Source of the DNA: Pelagibius sp. CAU 1746
GTDB lineage: Bacteria; Pseudomonadota; Alphaproteobacteria; Kiloniellales; Kiloniellaceae
Direction: 5' to 3'
Assembly: GCF_039839785.1 (NCBI RefSeq)
Contig: NZ_JBDOQT010000001.1
Span: 1,488,001-1,552,000 of the forward strand
Length of the DNA: 64,000 nt
Every line of letters begins with the position of its first letter. The first letter of the stretch is position 1. The notes under the pieces were generated by a model. That model saw only the letters and a program-made list of their open reading frames with translations. It was not told where the DNA came from and ran no database searches. This document shows, one piece after another, positions 54,469 through 64,000 of this stretch. The translations under genes and the position numbers were made by a program.

Positions 54469-55964
54469 GCGCCTCCCGCCAGCTTGGAAATTGCGGTCCG
54501 GGCGATTTCCCGGTCGTCGAACGGCAAGACTTGTCCCCCAACAATCTGGCCTGTCTCATGGCCCTTGCCGGCAATGACCAGTACGTCGCCCGGACCCAAA
54601 GCGGCCACCGCGGTGGCGATGGCCGCCCCCCGATCGCCGATCTCCTGCGCACCGGGGGCCGCGTCCATCATCTGCTGACGGATCGAAGCCGGGTCCTCGC
54701 TGCGCGGGTTGTCGTCGGTGATGATGGCGCGGTCGGCGAAGGTCACGGCGATACGGCCCATCATGGGGCGCTTGCCGGGGTCGCGGTCGCCGCCGCAGCC
54801 GACGATGACGAAGAGTCGATTTTCCGTGTGCGGGCGCAGAGCCTTCAACACCGTCTCCAGCGCATCGGGCGTGTGCGCGAAGTCGACATAGACGTGGCCG
54901 CCGGCCGGCGTGGCGCCGACCAGCTCGACCCGGCCCGGCACGCCGGAGACCTGCTCCAGCGCCGTGACGGCTTTATCCGTCTCGGCGGAGTCTTCTCCCT
55001 TGGTGGCCAGCACCAGGCCGAGGGCGGCCAGGGCATTGTCCGCCTGAAAGGCGCCGGCGACCGGCAAGCTCACATCGTAGCGCTTGCCGAAGACCTCGAT
55101 GGCGAGCTTCTGGCCCGTGGCCGTCGGCTCCTGGCCCAAGAGGCGCAGGTCGGATTCGGCTTTGCCGTAAGTGATCAGCCTTACCCCCCGCGCGCGGCAG
55201 GCGGCGACCACGTCGGCGCCGGCCGGATCGTCGATGTTGACCACCGCGGCGCCGCCGTCCTGCAGCAGCCCGGTAAAGAGGCGCAGCTTGGCGGCCAGAT
55301 AGGCCTCCATCGTGCCGTGGTAGTCCAGATGATCGCGCGTCAGGTTGGTGAAGGCTGCGGCACTGACCCGGACCCCATCAAGCCGAGACTGGTCTAGGCC
55401 GTGGCTCGAGGCTTCCAGCACAACGTGATCGATGTGATCGCGGGCCAGCGTCGCAAGGCAGCGGTGCAGTTCCACCGAATCCGGCGTGGTGAGAGAGGCC
55501 GGAGCGTCGGCGCGCGGCGGCTGCAGGCCGAGCGTGCCGAGGCTGGCGGCGTCATGTCCCAGCGCTTGCCAGATTTGCCGGGTGAAACTTGCGACCGAGG
55601 TTTTGCCGTTCGTGCCGGTGACGGCGGCGACCGTCTCCGGCTGGCATCCGTAAAAGCGGGCGGCGAGCAGGGCAAGCCGGCGCCGCGGATTGGCATCGGT
55701 GATGAGGGCGACCGGCCTGGCCTCGTCTCGGGCGGTCTCGGGCAGCCGGGTTCCCTCGGGCGCCAATACGGCGGCGGCGCCCCGTTTCAGAGCTTGGGGG
55801 ATGAAGTCGCGGCCGTCGGCGCGGCTGCCGGGCAGGGCGGCAAAGAGGTAGCCCGCGCCCACCTGCCGGCTGTCCGCCGTCAGGCCGCTGATCTCCACCT
55901 CTGCCTGTGCCGTTGCCGGCTGCATAACCACTTCCTCGCCCTGCAGAAGGTCAGTTAGACGCAA
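54465..55964 (-). CDS. murE: UDP-MurNAc-tripeptide synthetase MurE (meso-DAP type)
   Basis: A 499-residue Mur ligase. Motifs: LTADSRQVGAGYLFAALPGSRADG, AVTGTNGKTSVASF, the VLEASSHGLDQ region, TNLTRDHLDYHGTMEAY, VDFAHTPDALETVL, and DNPRSEDP, the motif that selects meso-diaminopimelate over lysine. The start is probably TTG: ggaagg lies 8 bases upstream, and the resulting MRLTDLL opening is family-like. It overlaps the end of ftsI by 14 bases. The alternative ATG at 55925 would lose 13 residues. Confidence 0.93.
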   Translation of the reverse strand: MRLTDLLQGEEVVMQPATAQAEVEISGLTADSRQVGAGYLFAALPGSRADGRDFIPQALKRGAAAVLAPEGTRLPETARDEARPVALITDANPRRRLALLAARFYGCQPETVAAVTGTNGKTSVASFTRQIWQALGHDAASLGTLGLQPPRADAPASLTTPDSVELHRCLATLARDHIDHVVLEASSHGLDQSRLDGVRVSAAAFTNLTRDHLDYHGTMEAYLAAKLRLFTGLLQDGGAAVVNIDDPAGADVVAACRARGVRLITYGKAESDLRLLGQEPTATGQKLAIEVFGKRYDVSLPVAGAFQADNALAALGLVLATKGEDSAETDKAVTALEQVSGVPGRVELVGATPAGGHVYVDFAHTPDALETVLKALRPHTENRLFVIVGCGGDRDPGKRPMMGRIAVTFADRAIITDDNPRSEDPASIRQQMMDAAPGAQEIGDRGAAIATAVAALGPGDVLVIAGKGHETGQIVGGQVLPFDDREIARTAISKLAGGA

Positions 55965-57750
55965 GTTGGCGACCTTCCGCGTTGCTCTCGATGTCGACGA
56001 GCATCTGCTCGATCAATTCGTTGTCGTCACCGCGCGGCGCCACGCCGAGCAGCGGGCCGATGCGCTCGATCAGGCGCCCGGCGACCGGGGCCGCGACCCA
56101 GCCGCCGGTGGCATAGCCGAAGGTCTCCTTGGTCGGCTTGGGCTCGTCGACCATGGCGAAGACCACGTAGCGCGGGTCGTCCATGGGAAAGGCGCCGACG
56201 AAGGAGGCGATGCGCGAGTTGCGCGCGTAGCCGCCGCCGGAGGGCTTGTCCGCCGTGCCGGTCTTGCCGCCCACGGCGTAGCCGGCGGTGTCGGCCTTGC
56301 GGCCGGTGCCCTTGACCACGACCAGGCGCATGAGACGGCGCATCTTTTCCGAGGTGGCGGCGGCGATGACCCGCCGCCCCTTGTCGGCGCGCGCGGGATC
56401 CTGCTTCAGCAGCGTGGCGCGCGCTTCGGTGCCGCCGTTGATCATGGCGGCCACGGCGCTGGTCAACTGCAGCGGCGAAACCGCGAGGCCGTGACCGTAG
56501 GAGATCGTCATGGTATTGATCTCGCGCCAGGGCGAGGGCACCAGCGGCTGGCCGATCTCGCTCAACTCGACGCCGGCCGGCTGCAGCAGGCCGAGGCGGC
56601 CGAGGAAATCCCTCTGGCGCGGCGTGCCGGCGTCCATGGCCATGTGGACGGTGCCGATGTTGCTGGAGTACATCAGGATTTCCGGGATCGAAAGCCACCG
56701 GTTCTTGGGGTGGTAGTCGCGGATCGTGAAGCGCGCCACGCGGATCGGCTGGCGCACGTCGTAGCCGTCGTTCAGGTCGACGATGCCTTCGTCCAGCGCC
56801 ATGGCCGTGGTGAAGAGCTTGAAGACGGAGCCCATCTCGTAGATGCCCAGGCTGGCGCGGTTGAAGCGCGCGTCGGCGGGCGCGGCGGCCGGTTTTTCGG
56901 GATCGTAGGTGGGCAGCGACACCATGGCCACGACTTCGCCCGTAAGGGCGTCCATGACCACGCCGGCGGCGCCGATGGCGCGGAACTCGGCCATGGCGCC
57001 GGACAGTTCCTGGGCCAGAACGTGCTGCACGCGCAGGTCGATGCTGAGCTGCAGCGGCTGGGCCGAGGAGCGCAGCACGTCGTCGAAGGATTGCTCGATG
57101 CCGGCCAGCCCCTGGTTGTCGACGTCGGTGAAGCCGACCACGTGGGGCAGCAGCGGGCCGTGCGGGTAGAAGCGGCGCTGCTCGCGCTGGAAGTAGAGGC
57201 CGGGAATGCCCAGGCGGTTGACCTGGTACTGCTGGCGCGGCGTCAGGTTGCGCTGCAGCCACACGAAGCTGCGCCCGCTGGCCAGCTTGGCGCGCAGGTG
57301 GGCGGGGCTGAGGTCGGGCAGCACCTCGGCCAGGCGCTCGGCGGCGCCTTCCGGGTTGCGAATGTGCTGCGGATTGGCGTAGAGCGAGGCCGTCGGCATG
57401 GTCGTCGCCAGCACGATGCCGTTGCGGTCGACGATGTCGGCGCGGCCGGTCTCCAGCGCGTCGGAGGAGAGGCTGCGCGCCAGGGAGGGCTCGTGCTGCT
57501 CGGCCATGAGGCCCAGGTCGATCAGCCGCCCGCCGATCAGCGCGAACGCGAGGGTGAAGCTCATGGCCGCGACCAGCAGGCGGGTGCGGCCGGTCTCCAG
57601 CGCCTGCTTGGTGGCCCCGTCGAGCCGCACGACGGCCGGACGGCCGCCACTGAGGTCGGCCTTCGGCAGGGCGCGGAGGTAGGGGTCGTTCTCCGGCCTG
57701 GCGGGCGGCAGCGGCTGGCGCAGTTGCCGGGCGATGAAACGGCGGATCAT
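55951..57750 (-). CDS. ftsI: septal peptidoglycan transpeptidase FtsI (PBP3)
   Basis: A 599-residue class B penicillin-binding protein that cross-links septal wall made by FtsW. A cytoplasmic N-terminal tail of about 60 residues precedes one transmembrane helix (about 62-82). The pedestal domain (DIVDRNGIVLATTMPTASLYANPQ) follows, then the transpeptidase domain with the catalytic Ser308 in GSVFK, SSNIGT and KTGTAD. Ribosome-binding signals are weak, but the ATG overlaps the ftsL stop (ATGA). Confidence 0.96.
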   Translation of the reverse strand: MIRRFIARQLRQPLPPARPENDPYLRALPKADLSGGRPAVVRLDGATKQALETGRTRLLVAAMSFTLAFALIGGRLIDLGLMAEQHEPSLARSLSSDALETGRADIVDRNGIVLATTMPTASLYANPQHIRNPEGAAERLAEVLPDLSPAHLRAKLASGRSFVWLQRNLTPRQQYQVNRLGIPGLYFQREQRRFYPHGPLLPHVVGFTDVDNQGLAGIEQSFDDVLRSSAQPLQLSIDLRVQHVLAQELSGAMAEFRAIGAAGVVMDALTGEVVAMVSLPTYDPEKPAAAPADARFNRASLGIYEMGSVFKLFTTAMALDEGIVDLNDGYDVRQPIRVARFTIRDYHPKNRWLSIPEILMYSSNIGTVHMAMDAGTPRQRDFLGRLGLLQPAGVELSEIGQPLVPSPWREINTMTISYGHGLAVSPLQLTSAVAAMINGGTEARATLLKQDPARADKGRRVIAAATSEKMRRLMRLVVVKGTGRKADTAGYAVGGKTGTADKPSGGGYARNSRIASFVGAFPMDDPRYVVFAMVDEPKPTKETFGYATGGWVAAPVAGRLIERIGPLLGVAPRGDDNELIEQMLVDIESNAEGRQLASN

Positions 57751-58154
57751 TGGCGCAAGGCTCCCGTCGGGCCCAGGGGCGTCTCGGTCCCGGCTTTCAC
57801 GCCAGCTTTTACGAGGGTCGCCGTGGAGGGCCGTTGCGGGTCGCCGTCCTCCGGCGCAGTACCGTCTTCTCCCGGCGCGCTTGGCAGCGGCAGGTCGTTG
57901 AAGGCGATGATGCGTTCGGCCGGGATCGGCGCCATGCCCAGGTGACGCTCGGCCAGCGCCGCGATCCGCGAGGGGCTGTTGAGATAGCTCCACTCCGCTT
58001 CCAGCACATGCACGGCTTCCTGGTCGCTGACGACCTGGCGCTGGGTCTGGGCGATTTCCTGCTCCAGGCTGCGCACTTCCTGCTTGATCTGAAACAGGAT
58101 GAGGGCGGTGACCGAGCCGGCGACGAGCCAGCAGAAGATGACGAGGCGCTTCAT
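57747..58154 (-). CDS. ftsL: cell division protein FtsL
   Basis: A 135-residue bitopic protein. One helix at the start ([22 protein letters not shown]) is followed by a periplasmic coiled coil ([49 protein letters not shown]), the classical FtsL shape. It bridges FtsQ and FtsB to the FtsWI synthase. A Pro/Thr/Ala-rich tail has no known role. The start ATG overlaps the rsmH stop (ATGA) and sits between rsmH and ftsI as expected. Confidence 0.92.
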   Translation of the reverse strand: MKRLVIFCWLVAGSVTALILFQIKQEVRSLEQEIAQTQRQVVSDQEAVHVLEAEWSYLNSPSRIAALAERHLGMAPIPAERIIAFNDLPLPSAPGEDGTAPEDGDPQRPSTATLVKAGVKAGTETPLGPTGALRQ

Positions 58155-59176
58155 GCGACGCGGGCCTCCCCATAGGCGCGGGGCCAGGCCGGGGCGGCGG
58201 TGCGCTCGGCGGCGCGCAACTGGGCGGAGCGGGCGCGCGGGTTCTCGCGGCACTCTTCCTCGCCGGCGCGGCGCGTGCCGCGGAACAGCGGGGTAAAGGT
58301 CGGGGCCTTGGCGTCCTCCGCCGGGCTGGGCGGGGCGTGGCGCGAGCCGCCGGCCTGCCGGCCGCTGCGTTCGCGCAGGAACTGCTTCACGATGCGGTCT
58401 TCCAGGGAGTGGAAGGAGACCACGGCCAGGCGCCCGCCGGGGCCGAGCAGCGCCTCGGCGGCCTCCAGGCCGCGGTGCAGCTCGCCCAGTTCGTCGTTCA
58501 CATAGATGCGCAGCGCCTGAAAGGTGCGGGTCGCCGGGTCGATGGCTTTCGCGCCCTTGGCTCCCTTGGGGGCTTTCACCACGCCGCGCACCAGCTCGGC
58601 CAGCTCCGCGGTGCGGGTCAGCGGCTTCTCGGCGCGGGCGGCGGCGATGGCGCGGGCGACCTGACGGGCGCGGCGCTCCTCGCCATAGGTATAGATAATG
58701 TCGGCCAGCTCGGCCTCGGGCAGCGAATTCACGGCATCGGCGGCGGTCGGCCGCTCGCCGGCGCCTTCCATGCGCATGTCCAGCGGCCCGTCTGCGCGGA
58801 AGGAAAAGCCGCGTTCGGGCTGGTCGAGCTGCATGGAGGAGACGCCGAGATCCAGGGCGACGCCGTCCAGGGATTGGCTCACCTTGTCGGCCAGCAGTTC
58901 GGCCATGTCGCCGAAGCGGCCCTCGACGATCTGCAGGCGCCCGGCGTAGCCGGCGGCCAGTTCGCGGCCGCGGGCGACGGCGTTCTGATCGCGGTCGATG
59001 CCCCAGACGGTGCAGTCGGCGGCGTCCAGGAGGGCGCGGCTGTAGCCGCCGGCGCCGAAGGTGCCGTCAACGTAAATGGCGCCGTCGCGCGGCGCCAGGG
59101 CTTCCAACACTTCCTTCAAGAGAACCGGGCGGTGCCCGCCGGCGGTGGGGCCGGTGGAAGGGGGTTTGAAGCTCAT
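58151..59176 (-). CDS. rsmH: 16S rRNA m4C1402 methyltransferase RsmH
   Basis: A 341-residue SAM-dependent methyltransferase of the MraW type. Motifs: [36 protein letters not shown], a helical insertion, [52 protein letters not shown] and [16 protein letters not shown]. It methylates C1402 of 16S rRNA at the decoding site. It overlaps mraZ and ftsL by 4 bases each. Confidence 0.97.
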   Translation of the reverse strand: MSFKPPSTGPTAGGHRPVLLKEVLEALAPRDGAIYVDGTFGAGGYSRALLDAADCTVWGIDRDQNAVARGRELAAGYAGRLQIVEGRFGDMAELLADKVSQSLDGVALDLGVSSMQLDQPERGFSFRADGPLDMRMEGAGERPTAADAVNSLPEAELADIIYTYGEERRARQVARAIAAARAEKPLTRTAELAELVRGVVKAPKGAKGAKAIDPATRTFQALRIYVNDELGELHRGLEAAEALLGPGGRLAVVSFHSLEDRIVKQFLRERSGRQAGGSRHAPPSPAEDAKAPTFTPLFRGTRRAGEEECRENPRARSAQLRAAERTAAPAWPRAYGEARVA

Positions 59177-59649
59177 CGGCCGCCTCCGCCGCCCGATCCG
59201 CCTTGCGGGGCGGGAATGGTCAGGCGCTGCTCGCGGGCGCGCTCGCGCGCCGCCGCCTTGTGAGCCTCCAGCTTGCCGGGCTCCCAGATCTGGAACAGTT
59301 GGCCCATGCCGACGAAGGCCGCCTTGCCGGCAATGCCCGCGTGCTGGCGGAAGTTCTCCGGCAGCTGGATGCGGCCGGTGCTGTCGAAGGGCAGCTGCTG
59401 GGAGTCCGAGAAGATAGTGGTCGCCAGGTCGTCGGAATTGGCGGAGAAGAGATCCAGCTCGCCGACGCGGGCGATCATCTGCTCCATGAAGTCCATGCCG
59501 CAGCCTTCGACCGCATCGGCGCGATGCGAACGGAAAGCGGCGATGCCCTGGAAGGGCAGGCCGGCGAGTGCCTGGCGGAACGGCGCGGGCACGGAGACCC
59601 GGCCCTTGGCGTCCACCTTGTTCTCGAAGGTGCCAATAAAGATCGCCAC
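59173..59649 (-). CDS. mraZ: transcriptional regulator MraZ
   Basis: A 158-residue protein with two AbrB-like MraZ repeats. The first is [25 protein letters not shown]. The second is [21 protein letters not shown], and each carries the DxxGR-type turn. MraZ forms rings, binds TGGGN-type direct repeats ahead of its own gene and represses the dcw operon. The GTG start follows ggggaag; upstream codons in this frame are Arg-rich and not family-like. Four matching boxes lie 107-141 bases upstream. Confidence 0.94.
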   Translation of the reverse strand: MAIFIGTFENKVDAKGRVSVPAPFRQALAGLPFQGIAAFRSHRADAVEGCGMDFMEQMIARVGELDLFSANSDDLATTIFSDSQQLPFDSTGRIQLPENFRQHAGIAGKAAFVGMGQLFQIWEPGKLEAHKAAARERAREQRLTIPAPQGGSGGGGGR

Positions 59650-59755
59650 CTGCTTCCCCCGCGGCTCCTTCCCCGCTCGTCTGTCCCGGTCACCCCGGCG
59701 CCCGCTGCGCCCCCAAGAGGGATCTGGCAAAAATCGCCGTAGCTTACCCCTAAAA

Positions 59756-59790
59756 TGGGATTATTTGGGATATCATGGGATTTCATGGGT
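59756..59790. promoter_or_regulatory. four phased MraZ boxes
   Basis: Four TGGG(A/A/A/T) repeats start at 59756, 59766, 59776 and 59786, exactly 10 bases apart (5-base spacers). This is the published MraZ operator pattern of TGGGN direct repeats with 5-base spacing. They lie on the plus strand and overlap the presumed dcw promoter. Confidence 0.88.
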
Positions 59791-59795
59791 GTCAA
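59767..59795 (-). promoter_or_regulatory. mraZ (dcw) promoter
   Basis: On the minus strand a perfect TTGACA -35 (59795-59790) and TATCCC -10 (59772-59767) are 17 bases apart. The MraZ boxes fall between and across them, so bound MraZ would block RNA polymerase. The -10 is a weak match. Confidence 0.6.
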
Positions 59796-60054
59796 TGCCG
59801 CTACAAGTAATTATTGCGGGTTAACAAGAGCTTAAAGTGTTCTTTTCGAGGCCTTGCCATGTAGTTGTGGCACCCCTTGTGGATCTTCCGAGAAAAACCA
59901 CAATCAAGCCGCAATCGAATCCGGTGCCAAGAATTGTTCTTTCTTTGTTCCGATCGAAGCAAAAGAATGGCCGAATTCGGCGCCCGGCGGGTGCGCTGGA
60001 CGGCGCGGCGCCGCGCCGCTGCGGCACCGGGCAGGAGATGTAACGGGGAAATAA

Positions 60055-60461
<407 letters not shown>

Positions 60462-60466
60462 TCTTC

Positions 60467-60495
60467 TATGTAGGAAATGGGTGGATTTCAGTCAA
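60467..60495 (-). promoter_or_regulatory. rnpB promoter
   Basis: TTGACT (60495-60490) and TACATA (60472-60467) on the minus strand, 17 bases apart, with transcription expected to start around 60461. The -35 runs into the stop codon of the upstream amidase gene. Confidence 0.75.
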
Positions 60496-61177
60496 TCACG
60501 GCGAGCAGGGCGGCCATGCGGCGCCGGGTCTCGGCGTCGGCGGCGCCGGTGATGCCGCTCTGGCGGTAGTGGCGCTGAAAGGCGCGGATCACGGCGGGCA
60601 GATCCTCGTCGGTGTAGCCGTAGCCGATGCGCTTCAGCGCCTGTCCGACGGCGCTTTCCAGCACCGCGGCCGAGCTTTCCTCCGGCCAGATCCCGATGCC
60701 GCTGCCCGCCAGGCCGCGCCAGTCGAAGAGCTCGCCCGGGTCCTCCTTGCGCAGCGGCGCGACGTCGGCGTGGCCCAGCACCCGCGCCGGCGGGATGGGG
60801 TGGCGCGCCAGGATATCGATGGCCAGGGCCTTCAGGGCCGCCATCTGCGCCGCCGGAAAGAGGCGGTAGCCGAACTCGTGGCCCGGGTTGACCAGCTCGA
60901 TGCCGATGGAACGGGCGTTGATGTCGCTCGCGCCCTGCCAGCAGGCGGCGCCGGCGTGCCAGGCGCGGCGGTCCTCGCCGACCAGGGCGAAGACGCGCCC
61001 GTCCTCCTCGATGCAGTAGTGGGCGCTGACCTTGGCGTCCGGGTCGCACATCCGCTCCAGCGCCGCCTCGCCGCTCCTCATGCCGGTGTAGTGCAGGATC
61101 AGGGTGTCGACATCCTGGCCGTCGGGACGGGCGTCGTGGTTGGGGGAAGGGCTATCGATGATTTCCGAATCCGTCAT
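60488..61177 (-). CDS. N-acetylmuramoyl-L-alanine amidase (AmpD/amidase_2 type)
   Basis: A 229-residue zinc amidase. SPNHDARP and His29 in LILHYTGM open the amidase_2 domain. GHADVAPLRKEDPG supplies the second His and the Asp zinc ligands. A C-terminal helical peptidoglycan-binding domain (about 155-225, IGYGYTDEDLPAVIRAFQRHYRQSGITGAADAETRRRMAALL) follows. No signal peptide is visible, so a cytoplasmic AmpD-like role in recycling anhydro-muropeptides is likely. The start is uncertain: an ATG 27 bases upstream is equally open. Confidence 0.88.
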   Translation of the reverse strand: MTDSEIIDSPSPNHDARPDGQDVDTLILHYTGMRSGEAALERMCDPDAKVSAHYCIEEDGRVFALVGEDRRAWHAGAACWQGASDINARSIGIELVNPGHEFGYRLFPAAQMAALKALAIDILARHPIPPARVLGHADVAPLRKEDPGELFDWRGLAGSGIGIWPEESSAAVLESAVGQALKRIGYGYTDEDLPAVIRAFQRHYRQSGITGAADAETRRRMAALLAVID

Positions 61178-61236
61178 GCCGACACTATACCCGAGATGCG
61201 CCATAGCTGAGAGGTGCCGCGTTTATGCCGCCGGGC

Positions 61237-62156
61237 TCAGAGCCGCTCGGCTTCGGGGGCCGTGGTCCTGGGGCGCCGCAGGATGATGATCCCGACCCCG
61301 GCGATGGTCATGACGCCGCCGGAGATCAGGTTCACGGTCAGATCCTCGCCCAGGAAGACGACGCCGGACAGCACGCCGAACAGCGGCACCAGCAGGGTCG
61401 CCGACATGACCTGGTTCATCTGATAGCGCCGCAGCAGCCAGTACCAGCAGCCGTAGCCGATCACCACCACCGCCAGGGCCTGATAGACCACGGCGAAGTA
61501 GGCCCAGAAATCGGCCTGGCGCACGGCCTCGATCTGGCCGTCCTCCAAGACCGCCGAGGCAGCGAAGAGCAGCGGCGTGGCGAAGGCCGCCAGCCAGGCG
61601 TTGAGGGTGATGCCGTCGATGTCCTTCAGCCGCTTGATCATCACGTTGGCGACGGACCAGATGAAGCAGGCGATGAGCACGAAGCTGAGCGCCAGGTACT
61701 GGCCGTCCAGGCGCGGCTCTCCGGCGATCACGGCAACGCCGAGGAAGGCGATGGCCATGCCCAGCGCGCGGCGCCAGCCCAGCTTGTCCTTGAAGAAGAC
61801 CGCCGCCAGCAAGGAGGCGAAGGGGACCTGAAGCTGAATGGTGATGGCCGCGGTGGCGGCGTCGACCGTCTTCAGCCCGTTGAACATGAAAGAAAAGTGC
61901 AGCAGCCCCAGGACTACGGCGATGGCGAAGATGGCGCCCCACTGACCATGAGGGCGTTTGGCGAAGGGCAGCAGCAGGATGGCGACCAGCACGAAGCGGC
62001 AGGCCACAAGGAAGATCGGCGGAACCTGCTGCAGGCCGATCTTGGCGACGGCGAAGTTGAGGCCCCACAGCACCATGATGCCGAGGAGCAGCAGCAGGTG
62101 CAGCGGGGTGAGCGGAGATTCGGCCGCCGGCGTCGCGTGAGAGGGCCCCGCGTCGC

Positions 62157-62160
<4 letters not shown>
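61237..62160 (-). CDS. EamA/DMT-family transporter
   Basis: A 307-residue inner-membrane protein with ten predicted helices in two EamA repeats (first: LLLLLGIMVLWGLNFAVAKIGLQQVPPIFLVACRFVLVAILLLPF; second: YLALSFVLIACFIWSVANVMIKRL). Members export amino acids or other metabolites; the substrate is not evident. No ATG opens the frame near the first helix, so the start is taken as the TTG that overlaps the stop of the ABC-F gene (TTGA), with aggggaa upstream. Confidence 0.85.

Positions 62161-64000
<1,840 letters not shown>

Larger units (their letters stand above)
59650..60054. other. mraZ-rnpB intergenic region
   Basis: A 405-base gap with no credible gene. Near mraZ it holds the dcw promoter and four MraZ boxes. 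The middle (59800-59960) is markedly AT-richer than the rest of the window. The part next to rnpB is plain GC-rich sequence in which I see no structure. Confidence 0.65.

Noticed and set aside
59650-59730. MraZ extended upstream by 27 codons
   Set aside because: The extension is Arg/Gly-rich and unlike MraZ; the GTG with ggggaag upstream gives the family N terminus.

Overview
The window is GC-rich, gene-dense bacterial chromosome, most consistent with a Gram-negative alphaproteobacterium of the Rhodospirillales/Kiloniellales kind. The evidence is an LpxC and BamD outer-membrane pathway, MlaA/MlaC lipid transport, a DUF1127 protein, a meso-diaminopimelate type MurE, and a complete dcw cell-division and wall cluster that runs on through lpxC, bamD, recN and ligA. 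I cannot name the genus from sequence alone. I see no insertion sequence, prophage, CRISPR array or tRNA.

Layout. 0-13 kb (+ strand): an alpha/beta hydrolase, a three-part MFS/PlsC/acyl-ligase fusion for lysophospholipid re-acylation, a large DUF2339 membrane protein, a two-component unit (receiver-only regulator, small membrane protein, symporter-type histidine kinase), and ettA ending at a strong bidirectional terminator. 12.8-16.9 kb: mlaA-mlaC and a BASS-family transporter on the minus strand, then a hotdog thioesterase and a pentapeptide-repeat protein on the plus strand. 17-23.8 kb: a ClC transporter with CBS domains, repeat-bearing intergenic DNA, an accessory island (a protein with a GNAT-like motif, an atypical LysR-type regulator and a small XRE-type regulator, with palindromic operator candidates), an HtrA-like protein that seems to have lost its catalytic residues, and an AstE/aspartoacylase-type hydrolase. 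23.9-30.6 kb: a UvrD/PcrA helicase, prmA, a protein with two DUF1127 domains, an M24 aminopeptidase and a small conserved protein. 30.9-34 kb: a divergent pair of orphan solute-binding protein and orphan histidine kinase, then 660 bases with at most one tiny gene.

34-60 kb is one minus-strand chromosomal block. In transcription order it reads mraZ, rsmH, ftsL, ftsI, murE, murF, mraY, murD, ftsW, murG, murC, murB, ddl, ftsQ, ftsA, ftsZ, lpxC, bamD, recN, ligA. Most junctions from mraZ to ftsQ are 4-base ATGA overlaps or close to it, implying translational coupling. MraY, MurG, MurB-F and Ddl make the lipid II precursor, FtsW/FtsI polymerise and cross-link it at the septum, and FtsZ/A/Q/L position the machine. 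Upstream of mraZ lie four phased TGGGN boxes overlapping a TTGACA promoter. The one long gap in the early cluster, mraY-murD, is filled by a 266-base inverted duplication that buries the murD ribosome-binding site; I consider this the most unusual structure in the window. 60-64 kb: the RNase P RNA gene with its own promoter, an AmpD-type amidase, an EamA transporter, and a Uup-type ABC-F protein cut off by the window end.
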